A DNA stretch of 64,000 bases. Source: Icerya purchasi (lineage: Eukaryota; Arthropoda; Insecta; Hemiptera; Monophlebidae). The notes below the pieces were generated by a model that was not told the DNA's origin, did no database searches, and was given only the letters and a program-made list of their open reading frames with translations. The stretch lies in the NCBI GenBank assembly GCA_039619475.1, contig CM077115.1:550954826-551018825 (forward strand). Direction: 5' to 3'. The translations under genes were made by a program, and so were the position numbers. Numbering within the stretch: position 1 is the first letter of the stretch; the number at the start of each line of letters is the position of its first letter. Positions 1 through 10,062 of the stretch are shown in pieces.

Positions 1-1
1 G

Positions 2-1234
2 GCAACAGTAAATCGGTTGAATGTACCCATATTCAATATACCACAACAAGAAGAAGAACCGAAACAAGATCAGCTTGAAGAAGCTCGAAAACACGCCCAA
101 ATGCAACAAGATCAATCACAGAATCAACAACAACATGTACAAGTTAAACCAAAAATGCCACCAAAAATTACAGTAACTGGCATCACTAACTTTTCAGACT
201 TCAGTACTGATGTTACTCGTGCTTTAGACGAACATGCTGCTACGTTTAAAGCAGCTAGTAACGGAGACATTATCATTGCCCCACATACAGATAATGCCTT
301 CCGACCCCTAATAGCTGAGCTGAAAAAGAGCAACTTTCAGTATCACACATACAGTTTAAAATCAGAAAAGCCATATCGTGTGGTAATACGAGGTTTACAT
401 CACACAATTACTACTGATACAATAGAAGACGAACTAAGAAATCTAGGTCACGAACCAGTAAACATTGTTAATATAGAAAAAACAATAAAAATCCGCGATG
501 AGAATAATGCCATAATTGAACGAAGGAAAAAATCGTATCCCTTGTTTTATGTAGATCTGAAAATATCAGATAATAATAAAGAGATTTATAATATTACACG
601 TATCGCTTATAGTAAAGTAAAAGTAGAAGCACCACACAAGGATAACCAAATACCGCAGTGCAAACGGTGCCAGAAATGGAATCATACAAAACGTAACTGT
701 AACAGGCCAGTTAAGTGTTTCAAATGCGCAGGAGAACATGAGTCTTCCACATGCAAACTGAAAGATCCTAAAAAATTTAAATGCGCTAACTGTGGTGCCA
801 ATCATAGTGCAAATTACCTAGGATGTCCTACTTACCGTGAAATAGATAGGATATTGAAAAAACCGAAAACGTCAGCGGTACAACGTATCCAACAACAGAA
901 AAAAAAATCTGTAAAATTCGTGCAACCGCAAATATCTTATGCTTCTATAGCTGGAAGCAAACCAACACGGCAAAGTGTACAGTCGACAAGTACAACTACA
1001 AAATTGGCACAGGGGAAGACTGAACATCGGAATATCTCAAGTCAAGGATGTCCTCCTGTAATTCAAGCATCTCCTTCCGCAGTGCCATATGATGAAATTA
1101 TGCAAGCGCTTGCAAATTTAACCAAAGAAGTTCAGTCTATTTCTCACAGACTTAGTGCACTTGAACATAAACAGTCTGCATTGACAGTGTCGCACAATAA
1201 ACGACGTTCCCGTCGTAATAAGCGCAATGACTGA
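2..1234 (+). CDS. LINE ORF1, gag-like zinc-knuckle RNA-binding protein (partial)
   Basis: The frame is already open at base 2, with no stop before the TTG at 17 or later codons, so the real start lies outside the window. The N-terminal part is Gln/Glu-rich and probably disordered. From about residue 115 to 200 (counting from base 17) is a pre-C2HC-like region (VVIRGLHHTITTDTIEDEL), which accompanies gag zinc knuckles in Jockey-type elements. Three knuckles follow at about residues 215-270: CX2CX4HX4C, CX2CX3HX4C and CX2CX3HX6C. The C-terminus is basic (RRSRRNKR). The family role is to coat element RNA into ribonucleoprotein particles. The ORF ends with ATGACTGA, sharing 8 bases with the ORF2 start, an arrangement that suggests termination-reinitiation. 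Confidence 0.9.
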   Translation, partial: ATVNRLNVPIFNIPQQEEEPKQDQLEEARKHAQMQQDQSQNQQQHVQVKPKMPPKITVTGITNFSDFSTDVTRALDEHAATFKAASNGDIIIAPHTDNAFRPLIAELKKSNFQYHTYSLKSEKPYRVVIRGLHHTITTDTIEDELRNLGHEPVNIVNIEKTIKIRDENNAIIERRKKSYPLFYVDLKISDNNKEIYNITRIAYSKVKVEAPHKDNQIPQCKRCQKWNHTKRNCNRPVKCFKCAGEHESSTCKLKDPKKFKCANCGANHSANYLGCPTYREIDRILKKPKTSAVQRIQQQKKKSVKFVQPQISYASIAGSKPTRQSVQSTSTTTKLAQGKTEHRNISSQGCPPVIQASPSAVPYDEIMQALANLTKEVQSISHRLSALEHKQSALTVSHNKRRSRRNKRND

Positions 1235-3911
1235 ATCATCTTTGCGTATAATAACATGGAATGCAAATGGACTCATGGAACGCTTAGCAGAATTAGAAAC
1301 ATTTCTGCACGACAGTAAAATAGATATAGCACTAATATCAGAGACACATTTCACCGACAGGAACTACCCTAGAATTCAAGGGTACACAATTTACCATACG
1401 CCACACCCAGATGGAGGTGCGCATGGAGGTGCAGCCGTTATTATCAAAAATAACATTAAACACTACAAACAGGCCGACTTTTGCGAAGAATTCGCACAAG
1501 CAACTACAGTCGCAGTTTGGCAGAATAGTACGATAACTAATGTGGTAGCTGTTTACTTTCCGCCCAAACATAACCTGAAGTATGATCAATACATCAACTT
1601 TTTGAAATATTTCGGCAATAGATACATCATCGGTGGTGATATGAATGCAAAAAATGAAGCATGGGGATCACGTCGCGTTTCAAGCAATAAAGGAAGTTCT
1701 GCTCACGTCAAGGGAAAGGAATTACTAAGGGCAATAAGAAGTTTGCAATGTAATATAGCCAGCTCAGGAAGACCTACATATTGGCCTACTGATAGGCGCA
1801 AAAAACCCGACCTCATCGATTTTTTCATAACAAGGGGCATTGCCAATAGTTATGTAGAAGCAGAAGGTATTATTGATCTCACATCTGATCATACTCCCGT
1901 TCTATTAACCATTAGTACAACTGTAATAAGGAAAAATAAAAAACATTTTCTGACAAATAAACATACAAACTGGGACACATTTCGAGAAGAATTGGATCGA
2001 TGAATAAATCTAAAGATACGTCTAAAAACAAACAGTGAACTGGAGGAACAATTTGCATGTTTCATAGAAGCAATTCGCGAAGCAGCAAAAGTTTCTACTC
2101 CGGAACCAGTGGTTAATACTGCACAGGAAATCACACTTCCTTTAGAAGTACGTCGTAAAATTTCAGAAAGGAGAACAGCAAGACGCAAATGGCACAACTC
2201 GCGTGATCCACAAGATAAGAACACATTTAATCGAATCAGTCGGCAGCTCAATATGCTGATAAAAAATATAAAAAACAAAACGTTCGCAAATTACTTAGAG
2301 GGACTGAATCCATTTGCTGATAAAGATTATTCTCTCTGGAAAGCGACCCGTCGAATTAAACGTCCTGTCAAGCATGTTCCTCCACTCCGAGATGAAGTTG
2401 GAAATTGGGCGAGACAAGATAACGAAAAAGCGGAACTATTTGCACATTACTTGACGCACGTGTTCCAGCCTCATGATATTGACTCTGATGTGGACATCAC
2501 CATCACATATAACGAAAACAAACGATTAACTACATTTACACCGTATGAGATAGCCAGAGAAATCGATAAAAATATCAATTCAAAGAAAACTCCCGGAATC
2601 GATGAAATATCCCCAGAAGTTTTAAAAGAATTATCAAAAAAAGGTATTGTCATGTTGACCTACCTCTTTAATGCATGTACGCGTCTCGAACACATTCCGT
2701 CTTGCTTCAAAACAGCGCAAATTATAATGCTTAAGAAACCGAATAAGCCAGATTCTGAAGTAACATCGTATAGACCTATATCACTTTTACCGGTGATATC
2801 CAAGTTATTTGAAAAATTACTGTTGAAGAGATTGTTACCGCTGATTGGAGAAGATCTGCCGATTCATCAGTTTGGATTTCGACAACATCATTCGACAATT
2901 GACCAGGTTCACAGAGTTACGTCTGTCATAAATAAAGCGTTTGAAGACAAGAAATACTGTCTGACAGTTTTTTTGGATATTGCGCAAGCCTTCGACAAAG
3001 TGTGGCATGAAGGCCTTGTCTTTAAGCTGAGCAAAATATTACCTGGAAACCTGTGTAGATTGTTAGAATCGTACTTGGCTAATCGTCAGTTCAGAGTAGC
3101 GTATGAAAGTTCTACGTCGAACTTTTATAATATTACGGCTGGAGTTCCACAAGGTAGTGTCTTAGGACCTATGTTGTATCTTCTATATAGCCAAGACCTA
3201 CCGACCGACAACAGTACAACGACAGCTATGTTTGCCGACGATACTGCTATTTTAGCCGTTAGCAGCAGCCACCTCGAGGCTACAAACAATTTACAAAATG
3301 CTTTGGATAATGTACAGAAGTGGGCGACGGACTGGAAAGTCAAACTGAATGAAGAGAAATCAGCATATGTTATGTTCACATACCGCCAAACAAAGACAAA
3401 TTATCAAGTATATTTGGGGAATAAACCTGTACCACAGGTAAATTCTGCCAAGTATTTAGGTATGCACTTGGACAGGCGTCTTACGTGGAATGTGCACGTT
3501 AAAATGAAGTGCCAACAAATTAAGCACACAGCGAAACAATTACAGTGGTTGATAGGTCGGAGATCGCTACTGGATGTTCGATATAAATGCATTCTGTATC
3601 GGCAGATCATTATGCCGATATGGACATATGGAATACAGCTCTGGGGTTGTACCAGTAATTCAAATCGTGCAAAAATTCAGGCGAGGCAGAGCATCATTTT
3701 GCGAACAATAGTCGATGCATATCGCTATTCTCGTAATGATGATATCCATAGGGACCTACATATAACATCAGTCAATGATGTTATTAAGCAAATGGCCATT
3801 AAACATGGAAAACGGATTCATCGACATGTAAACGTAGAAATGATTCGACTTCTTAACACCAAAGAAGACGTAAGGCGCCTTAAACGACGCCATCCATCAG
3901 ATTTAATTTAG
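1227..3911 (+). pseudogene. LINE ORF2, endonuclease-reverse transcriptase with one in-frame stop
   Basis: ORF2 starts at ATG 1227 and keeps one frame to the TAA at 3911, apart from a single TGA at 2001-2003, between the two enzyme domains. The first part is an APE-like endonuclease with WNANG, SETH, GGDMNA, PDLIDFF and SDHTPV motifs. After the stop the frame continues through a linker into the reverse transcriptase: SYRPISLLP, LDIAQAFDKVW, GVPQGSVLGP and the catalytic FADD, then the thumb. No RNase H follows. The stop would yield a free 258-residue endonuclease. A restart at GTG 2109 could give a 600-residue RT, but nothing shows that this happens. No other damage is seen, so inactivation looks recent. 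A sequencing error at the stop cannot be excluded. Confidence 0.9.
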
Positions 3912-3958
3912 TAATATATATATATATATATATGTATGTATATATACATATACATTAT
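3912..3958. repeat. TA-rich microsatellite in the LINE 3' UTR
   Basis: An alternating TA run followed by TATG/TACA variants directly after the ORF2 stop codon. Confidence 0.85.
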
Positions 3959-4116
3959 AGGATATAAGATGTACGATTGTAATTATTATTTATTGTAAAT
4001 ATGTAATATGTTAGGAGCAGTGGTCAATGGACTGTTGCTTCCATACGGATTTGGCTTAGTTTAAAGCAACATTTATTAAAGTAGATACTTATTTAATTAT
4101 AAATTAAGATTGTATC

Positions 4117-4150
4117 AATAAAATAATATAAAAAAAAAAAAAAAAAAAAA
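4117..4150 (+). terminator. Polyadenylation signal and A tail of the Jockey-type LINE
   Basis: AATAAA at 4117-4122 is followed within 8 bases by an uninterrupted run of 21 A residues, the retrotransposed poly(A) tail. The 3' UTR before it (3912-4116) holds a TA microsatellite and no ORF. Confidence 0.85.
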
Positions 4151-4159
4151 TCTTTCTAC

Positions 4160-4965
4160 TCTGTTACAAAGCTAATCTTTCGAGGTTTAAGGTTCTTGCC
4201 ATAGTGCCTACGTTGTTTAATACTTACTTTAATCGCTTCTGTTTCCTTTAACCCTACTATATCTTTTTAGCTAACCTCCCATCTCCAAAACTCTCGAATG
4301 TCAGTAGAAAATTCTCTTTCTAATATTCATCTCTATATTTCCCACCTAAATTCTCGTCTGTCGTCTTTACTCTTGCCCATTTCTGATCCTGCTTTGATTA
4401 GTCTAACCGGAATTGGCGGTCCATTCTTTTTGTAAAGAACTTTTCGTTATTTAGGAATCTTTCTTGATTGCCATCTCTTCTTTCATAATCATAGTAACCA
4501 TCTACATTTATCCGTTTTCAAAAAACGTAATTTGTTGAATGAAAGCTCTCTTCCCTCATACTAAATGGGGAGGCGATCCTTGTATCTTGCTCATGTTGTA
4601 TAAATCCTTTACCTACTCTATCCTGGATTATTATTACTTTATTTATAGCAGTTCTTTCAGGGCGCCCTTTTCAAAATTAGATCGCGTTCAAATACCTTCG
4701 TTTCTGCCTTGGTGCCCTGAGATCAATAGTTCCGGCTATCCTTGCTGAATCCCATTCTCTTCTTTCTTTATTCATAGAAATGTCTTGTTTAGGCTCTATC
4801 GCTTTTCGATTAAGCGCCTGCCTAGTTATTCTTATTTACTTGTTTCATCTCACTTTTCTGTCCTTCATAAATGGCGATTTACCTATAATAAAACTCCAAT
4901 TTTGATCTGTCATTTCTGTTCAACTTTTTCAATTTTCACCTTATAGTCATACTCATGATAAGCTT
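4160..4965 (+). pseudogene. Decayed I-type LINE reverse transcriptase fragment
   Basis: No long ORF remains, but the DNA aligns by eye with the RT gene of the I-type LINE at 43.2-49.4 kb. It begins at the equivalent of that gene's RGLPQGSCLSPTLFNIYF segment (4178 onward), passes the FRYLG segment near 4450, and has a readable patch at 4539-4748 with TKWGGDPCILLMLYKSF and KLDRVQ. It then runs on to IKRLP-like coding near 4815. Stops and indels are frequent. The 5' half is absent because the Jockey-type element lies at the break; the missing part should sit left of the window. Confidence 0.75.
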
Positions 4966-5822
4966 TAAATAGGTGTATTTATTTATTTATATATGTATAT
5001 ATAATGTTATGGAAACATGTTTTAGAATTATGCAACTTACGACAGAAAGAATAAAATATATTTTCATAAAAAATAATCATAAAAACAAACATAAAATTAT
5101 CAGGTACCTATTCTGACACTACATTTATTTTTATATCATAGTGGTTCTGGGGGGGGGGGGGGGCAATTGCGCCCTTGACCCCCGCTCACTGAATACGCGT
5201 AACTTACATACCTCACATCTAGTGTATAATCGCACTCTTTGCAGCGTATTCAACTCCAACTCCGTGTAGAGAACGCACAAAGCAACAAACACCCTCGAGG
5301 AAGATGCATAATTTCCCGCGTAATTCCAATTTACCAGCACTTGTTTTTTGATAAAATATCAAGTTCGCACCACGTTAAATAACACCTAGCATTAAATTCG
5401 TGGATCACATTATTCATCTAGATTTGAAAATGTTAAATCACACCGTCGCTGTTACCTCTCTATATTGCAAACTATGAACACGACTTAATTCCGTGAAACA
5501 ATAATGATAAGGCAAATTTTGATAGTTGCGCGCTCAGCTGACGCCTTTCGAAGTGGTAATACTCCGCCAGAGATGAATTCAACTGTGTCTGAAATTACAG
5601 AATTTGTTCGTTGTGTGATATCTTTCGCAGTTAAAGTAAAGTGAGTCCCCTACTTTTAGCAGGGCGCCGGGGATTGTGAAATTAAGCTTTTCATAATTTA
5701 CTAAGACCAACGGCACTAATGAGAGTAGGGTGGCTAGTTCCTTTCTACTTGGGATCCGCCTTTACTTTCCCAGATTTCTCTAGTATCCAATTCTATTTCA
5801 TAAACCTGAGAGCGATTCGGAT
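4966..5822. other. AT-rich sequence without a recognisable gene
   Basis: No coding signal seen. It holds a 15-base G run (5149-5163) followed by CAATTGCGCCCTTGACCCCC, a layout often seen at ends of non-autonomous DNA transposons, but no partner terminus was found. Confidence 0.5.
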
Positions 5823-5824
5823 CC

Positions 5825-5895
5825 GGAACGAGACAAGTCTCGAACCCGTATTCTCTGATTTAGTAGCCAAGCGTCTTAACCAAGATATATACTAA
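5825..5895 (-). repeat. tRNA-like A box/B box segment, possible SINE head
   Basis: Read on the minus strand, TGGTTAAGACG fits the pol III A-box pattern and GGGTTCGAGAC fits the B box about 40 bases later, as in a tRNA. The B box lies in a T-arm-like hairpin whose five stem pairs can form with two G-U pairs. The acceptor stem and anticodon arm are not convincing, so this is a decayed tRNA or the head of a tRNA-derived SINE, not a working tRNA gene. Confidence 0.4.
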
Positions 5896-6061
5896 ATCAT
5901 GTCGTCGGAGATATATCCGAATGTGTCCGACCGCGGATGTATTTCCGAAGATACAACTGTGTCCGTAGTTACCCTCGCCTAATCTAAAAGTAACCTTTTG
6001 AAAAAAATCCTTTACCGTACAAATTATAATGATTCAGATTTTAGCGGAGCTAAATTTATTA

Positions 6062-6086
6062 TTTAATATATATATATATATATATA
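6062..6086. repeat. TA microsatellite, mariner target
   Basis: An alternating TA tract ends exactly at the mariner's left terminus; its last TA serves as the target-site dinucleotide. Confidence 0.85.
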
Positions 6087-6116
6087 CGAGGGTGGTTCAA
6101 ATATAAACCGGAATTT
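6087..6116 (+). repeat. Mariner left terminal inverted repeat
   Basis: Begins CGAGGGTGGTTCAAATATAA and pairs with 7361-7390 over 30 bases with one mismatch (T versus C at position 7). Confidence 0.95.
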
Positions 6117-6240
6117 TTAAATAAACGCACGAAAAATTTATTGTGGAAAAAGTGGTTGCACTGGCAGTTAGATCGGTTTGTTACGAAGCGTGTAGAGCAA
6201 TTAGAACCGCGTAACCTCACTTTTTAGTGTAGTTAGAGCC

Positions 6241-7317
6241 ATGAGTGAAAAAGAAGTACCATTGTCTATTGCGCAACGCATCATTATTCGTTTTTTAGTC
6301 AAAGACGAGGTAAAATCCGTGGAAATTTACCGAAAATTACGCGAACAGTTCGGGGATGAGTGTCTCTCCAAAACTCAAGTGTACGAGTGGTGTTCCGCGT
6401 TTCGAAAAGGACGTGAAGTGGTGTCAAACATACCACATGCGCGGCGCCCAAAAACCAGCTTTACAGATGAACACGTCAAAGCCATCGAACAACTCATTTT
6501 GGCTGACCGACGCGTCCGTGTACGCGATATGACCGACGAATTGGGCATCAGCATAGGTAGTATTGAGACAATAATTCATGATCGGCTAGGTTATCGCAAA
6601 ATTTCAGCCAGATGGGTGCCAAGACTTGTGAATTTTGAACAGAAATTCACTCGTTGGGAAGTTTGTACGCGTCTCCTGCAGCGGTATGAAGAGGAAGGAG
6701 TGAATTTATTGCGGCGAATATTCACCACGGACGAAACTTGGGTACAACACTACTATACGCCGGAGAGTAAACGCTCGTCTATGGAGTGGCGGAAGAAAAA
6801 AGAGGGAGCGCCAGTCAAAGCGAAGGTTACACAGTCAGCTGGGAAGGTGTTGTGTACCGTGTTTTGGGACATGAAGGGAGTGATCGCAGTCGATTTCCTA
6901 GCTGAACAACGTACTGTGACGGCGCAGTATTACAGTAACCTCCTAAAAAACACAGTCAAACCGGCCTATCGAACAAAAAGGCGCGAAATTCCGATCCATA
7001 GTGCGATACTGCTTCAAGACAACGCCAGGCCACATACCGCTCGGCTCACGATGGAGACATTGGCCGAATTGGGCTGGGAAACACTTGAACATCCTCCTTA
7101 CAGTCCAGATTTGTCGCCTTGTGATTATTATTTGTTTGGCCCGTTGAAAGAAGCACTTGGTGGACAACGTTGCGACAGCAACGATGAGGTGGAATCGTTC
7201 GTGCGCAAATGGCTATGTGACAAGCCGCGAGATTTTTACGAAAAAGGAATAAAAAAATTGCCGGAGAGGTGGAAAATGTGCGTAGCATGCGAGGGGGGTT
7301 ATCTCGAAAAATTGTAA
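6241..7317 (+). CDS. Mariner transposase, intact, D,D34D
   Basis: A 358-residue protein that cuts and pastes its own element at TA dinucleotides in the nucleus. The N-terminal half carries two helix-turn-helix units (about residues 10-60 and 75-115) for TIR binding. Next comes the mariner linker motif WVPRL (125-129). The catalytic DDE/D triad is visible as TTDETW (D164), LLQDNARPH (D260) and SPDLSPCDYYLF (D295). Exactly 34 residues separate the last two aspartates, the mariner signature. The family's usual SPDLAPSDY reads SPDLSPCDY here. The ORF starts about 154 bases inside the left end and stops about 70 bases before the right end. No stop, frameshift or missing catalytic residue is seen. 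Confidence 0.97.
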   Translation: MSEKEVPLSIAQRIIIRFLVKDEVKSVEIYRKLREQFGDECLSKTQVYEWCSAFRKGREVVSNIPHARRPKTSFTDEHVKAIEQLILADRRVRVRDMTDELGISIGSIETIIHDRLGYRKISARWVPRLVNFEQKFTRWEVCTRLLQRYEEEGVNLLRRIFTTDETWVQHYYTPESKRSSMEWRKKKEGAPVKAKVTQSAGKVLCTVFWDMKGVIAVDFLAEQRTVTAQYYSNLLKNTVKPAYRTKRREIPIHSAILLQDNARPHTARLTMETLAELGWETLEHPPYSPDLSPCDYYLFGPLKEALGGQRCDSNDEVESFVRKWLCDKPRDFYEKGIKKLPERWKMCVACEGGYLEKL

Positions 7318-7360
7318 AAAATATAAGCACTGTAAGTATAAAATAAAAATTTTTATGACG

Positions 7361-7390
7361 AAATTCCGGTTTATATTTGAACCGCCCTCG
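7361..7390 (-). repeat. Mariner right terminal inverted repeat
   Basis: Reverse complement begins CGAGGGCGGTTCAAATATAA, matching the left repeat at 29 of 30 positions, and is followed by the TA duplication. Confidence 0.95.
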
Positions 7391-7392
7391 TA

Positions 7393-9040
7393 TATACAGA
7401 GTATTCTCAAACGAATTCAGGAAATTTGTTTGACGCTTTAAAACTCGTCCAAATGGACAAAAAAGTCTCGAGGGAAAAATCGACGAACAATTAATCAGTT
7501 ATAATTAATTGAATTAATTCATTGTAATAGTTGGCGGTACAGCAAAGTGGTCAACACATTGAGCATTTGCTCTAGGCCATTAACAAATCATTGTTGACTA
7601 TACATTTACGATAGAAAGAAAATATGAGTTATAGGAAATGTATAATTTGTAAAGGCTTAATATTTTATTAAACACGAATAAAAGCTTAATTAAAACACAA
7701 TTTTCGTGGGTTTCTAGCAAATTGTTCTACTACTTTATTATAAAAGTCTTCAAAATTGTTCGTGATTACGCGCCCATGAATACTAAAATTTCGGGGCTCT
7801 AGGGGGACAACAACCCTCCTCTGCTCCCTGTTGGCGACGCCCATATATTAAAACGTTGTAAAAACACATTTGTATAATTTGATAAATTTCAGGGTTCCAT
7901 TTTGGGTTACAGACCATTGGTCAGTTTAAAATGCTGGCTTTTGAAAAACTTTTTGGCGGTTTTAATTTATAGTTTCTCAAATAATATAAGGTGAATATTT
8001 CTGAAATATTTCATAAAATAACAACTTTGTTTGTTCGTTCTATACGTAAAAGTAATTTTTGCGCTAATCCATCTAGTGTTAGCTTTCGAACTCTGCGAAT
8101 ATAAAATGTTTAATCGCTATATAAAAAAAAATAAGAGATGCGTAACTCAAGAACCGAAAAATTTGTAGGTCATACATTTGATGAAAAATTGAAGGCTAGA
8201 GAAACATATATATGTATATATAATTTATATTTTTGGTACAGGTAAATTTATGCCTTCTAATAAGCAATAAGAGAAAAATTCTGGCAGCAACTCATCTTTA
8301 TTTTCTCACTTTGTTTGTGAAAATAATTTCCTCATTATAATTTTTAATAAGTCTCTGAATGGTAGCGTTAAAAATTGATTAAAAAATGTACCAATTGAGA
8401 ACCGACTACAAGCTGGACTACAGATTAATCGTTTTACAAGAAAAAAAAAATCCACTTTATGTTTGATTATTATAAAATATTAATGAGAAAAAAAAAATGT
8501 TTCCTAAAAAAAATTTCACTAGAGTTATATCAGGGGCGGATCCAGAAGGATATTTTTGGGTAGGGAATTATGTAATTATGTAAAATTTTCTACAGTAGGC
8601 AGTAGATTTGAGAAATACCCCTTGTTTCATAAAAAAAAATTAAATAGCGACCACCTTTTTAAAAATTTAAAAATGTTTTAAAAATGCATAATATTACAAT
8701 TTTTAATTTAAATTTAGTTATGAAAAAAATAAGACGAAATTATAAAATTCTAGCTCTAAAATGCTAGTTCAGAAGTAGTAAGAAAGATAGTATTTTAATT
8801 AGACACTTTACTTCTTTTTTATTTTTGTCAGTAATCCGAATTCTTTGTTTGTGAGCAAGTTTAAATATATGTATTTCTCATTGAACTACTATTTTCATTT
8901 ACATTACAAAATAAATAAAAATGGCAAAAGATCGATGACAATTGGGTTTAAAATAAAATAAAAACGTAACATTAATAGTTTTACTAGAAAACAGTATTAA
9001 ATATTAGTTATAATTAAATCCATAAGTAAAATTTATACAA
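7393..9040. other. AT-rich intergenic sequence, no gene seen
   Basis: No supported coding region, RNA gene or ordered repeat. Short homopolymer A runs are common. AGGGGCGGATCCAGAAGG near 8530 resembles the terminus of a non-autonomous DNA transposon, but no matching second end was found. Confidence 0.5.
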
Positions 9041-9175
9041 TTTCTTTTTTTTTAAAATAATTTGCGGGTCTCACAAGGCACTAGCCCGTCTGTGGGTTCC
9101 CAACATAATTATAACATTTATTTGTACAATATAACATCAACTTAACTTAAGTACTACTTTCTGTTACAGCATAAA
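9041..9175 (-). mobile_element. Severely 5'-truncated LINE 3' end
   Basis: A T-rich tract at 9041-9054 (the A tail on the minus strand) is followed by GGGTCTCACAAGGC and a short GGGC/GCCC hairpin-like stretch. The same order of poly(T), GTGGGTCTCACAAGGC and GAGTTCCC occurs at 55.05-55.15 kb, at the 3' end of a minus-strand LINE. Only about 100 bases of the family remain here and no coding sequence. Confidence 0.6.
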
Positions 9176-9419
9176 ACCTGCCTGCCTAAGGTTTTTCTTT
9201 TGATTACATTGGCATTCTCCTTCGAGTTTGCTTCTCTGTTCTGTCATTTTTGATTAACCGGCAACAGAGTTTTAGACTCATTCTTGACGTTTTCAAAATC
9301 CTCAAAATACTGTCCTCCTTGTCCGAATGAAGCAATGGTGTCTATAATGCTGATTCCACATGTTCATCGTTTTCGTCAAAAGTAGTGTTCCATATTCTCA
9401 TTTCGCAGATTTTTTCTGC

Positions 9420-10062
9420 TTACAAAATGTAATGGTGTGTGCATGTGTTCATTCCGTAGACGTGAAAATATTGAATGTAAACGGAAAAACTGTGCTTTGC
9501 CGGAGATGGGTCCAAATATCCGAAGGAGGAAATGATGGATTAAAACATGGAGAACTTGAAAAATGCGTAGCAAAAAAAGGTAGAGCAATATTACTATTCA
9601 CATATTTTAAAGAGAGCAATGTATCGAGCAAAACATTGCAGTAGGCTGCAGTACAGCGCGGACATACATTTGGGATCCAAACATGTGTCAAGAAAAATAT
9701 ATTCTTTTTGATGAATCAATGGAGATAAGATGTTTAAAATTGATAGGATAAAGGGCAGGTAAAAAGTGAAATAATTAAAGAGGTGCCGAGCATAAAAGAA
9801 ATATTGAGAATATTATTTATGGAAACAGAAAATTAAGTAAAGTTGGAGATAAAAGAGAAATCTAAGAATATAATTAAGGCGGTGCCAGTTTATAAGCAGG
9901 ATAATTAATATATCCGAGGAAATTGTAGGGGATAAAAAACAAAAAAACCGATAGCTAAAAAGGAAACTGCAATATGATCGCAAGAAGATGAAAATGTTAA
10001 CGAAGTAATGATAAAATATGATTAACGTTAAAGGAATTAAACGTTAAGAGAATAATTAAAAA
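9420..10062 (+). pseudogene. Decayed LINE reverse transcriptase, C-terminal part
   Basis: Conceptual translation in shifting frames gives KGRAILLFTYFK followed by a GIQT segment. This corresponds to the thumb region of related RTs in this window, such as KEIKAVLPALYTLKK then RYGIQAYG near 15.2 kb. It then passes CLKLIG-like coding at about 9740 and ends in an A-rich tail near 10050-10060. Many stops and indels; not functional. Same general family as the relic at 13.4-15.5 kb. Confidence 0.6.

Larger units (their letters stand above)
1..4150 (+). mobile_element. Jockey-type non-LTR retrotransposon, 5' end outside window
   Basis: This is a two-ORF LINE: a gag-like ORF1 with three zinc knuckles, an ORF2 with endonuclease and reverse transcriptase, then a short AT-rich 3' UTR and a 21-base A tail (4130-4150). 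No RNase H domain follows the RT, and the RT catalytic motif is FADD, both usual for the Jockey clade. The element is open at base 1, so its 5' end is not seen. Immediately after the A tail the sequence resumes inside an older I-type LINE RT gene, so this copy inserted into that gene. Family assignment is by recognition of motifs, not by a search. Confidence 0.9.
6087..7390 (+). mobile_element. Complete mariner DNA transposon (1304 bp)
   Basis: A full Tc1/mariner element: 30-bp terminal inverted repeats beginning CGAGGG with a single mismatch, a TA dinucleotide on both sides (6085-6086 and 7391-7392), and one uninterrupted transposase ORF occupying most of the interior. Length, TIR size and target choice are typical for mariner. 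Intact ends plus intact ORF mean this copy could be autonomous. It sits in a TA microsatellite. Confidence 0.96.

Noticed and set aside
8525..8560. AGGGGCGGATCCAG as the end of a DNA transposon
   Set aside because: No matching inverted terminus or target duplication could be found nearby.
9360..9644. 94-codon frame as an independent gene
   Set aside because: Its second half is the decayed LINE RT thumb region; the first half has no support.
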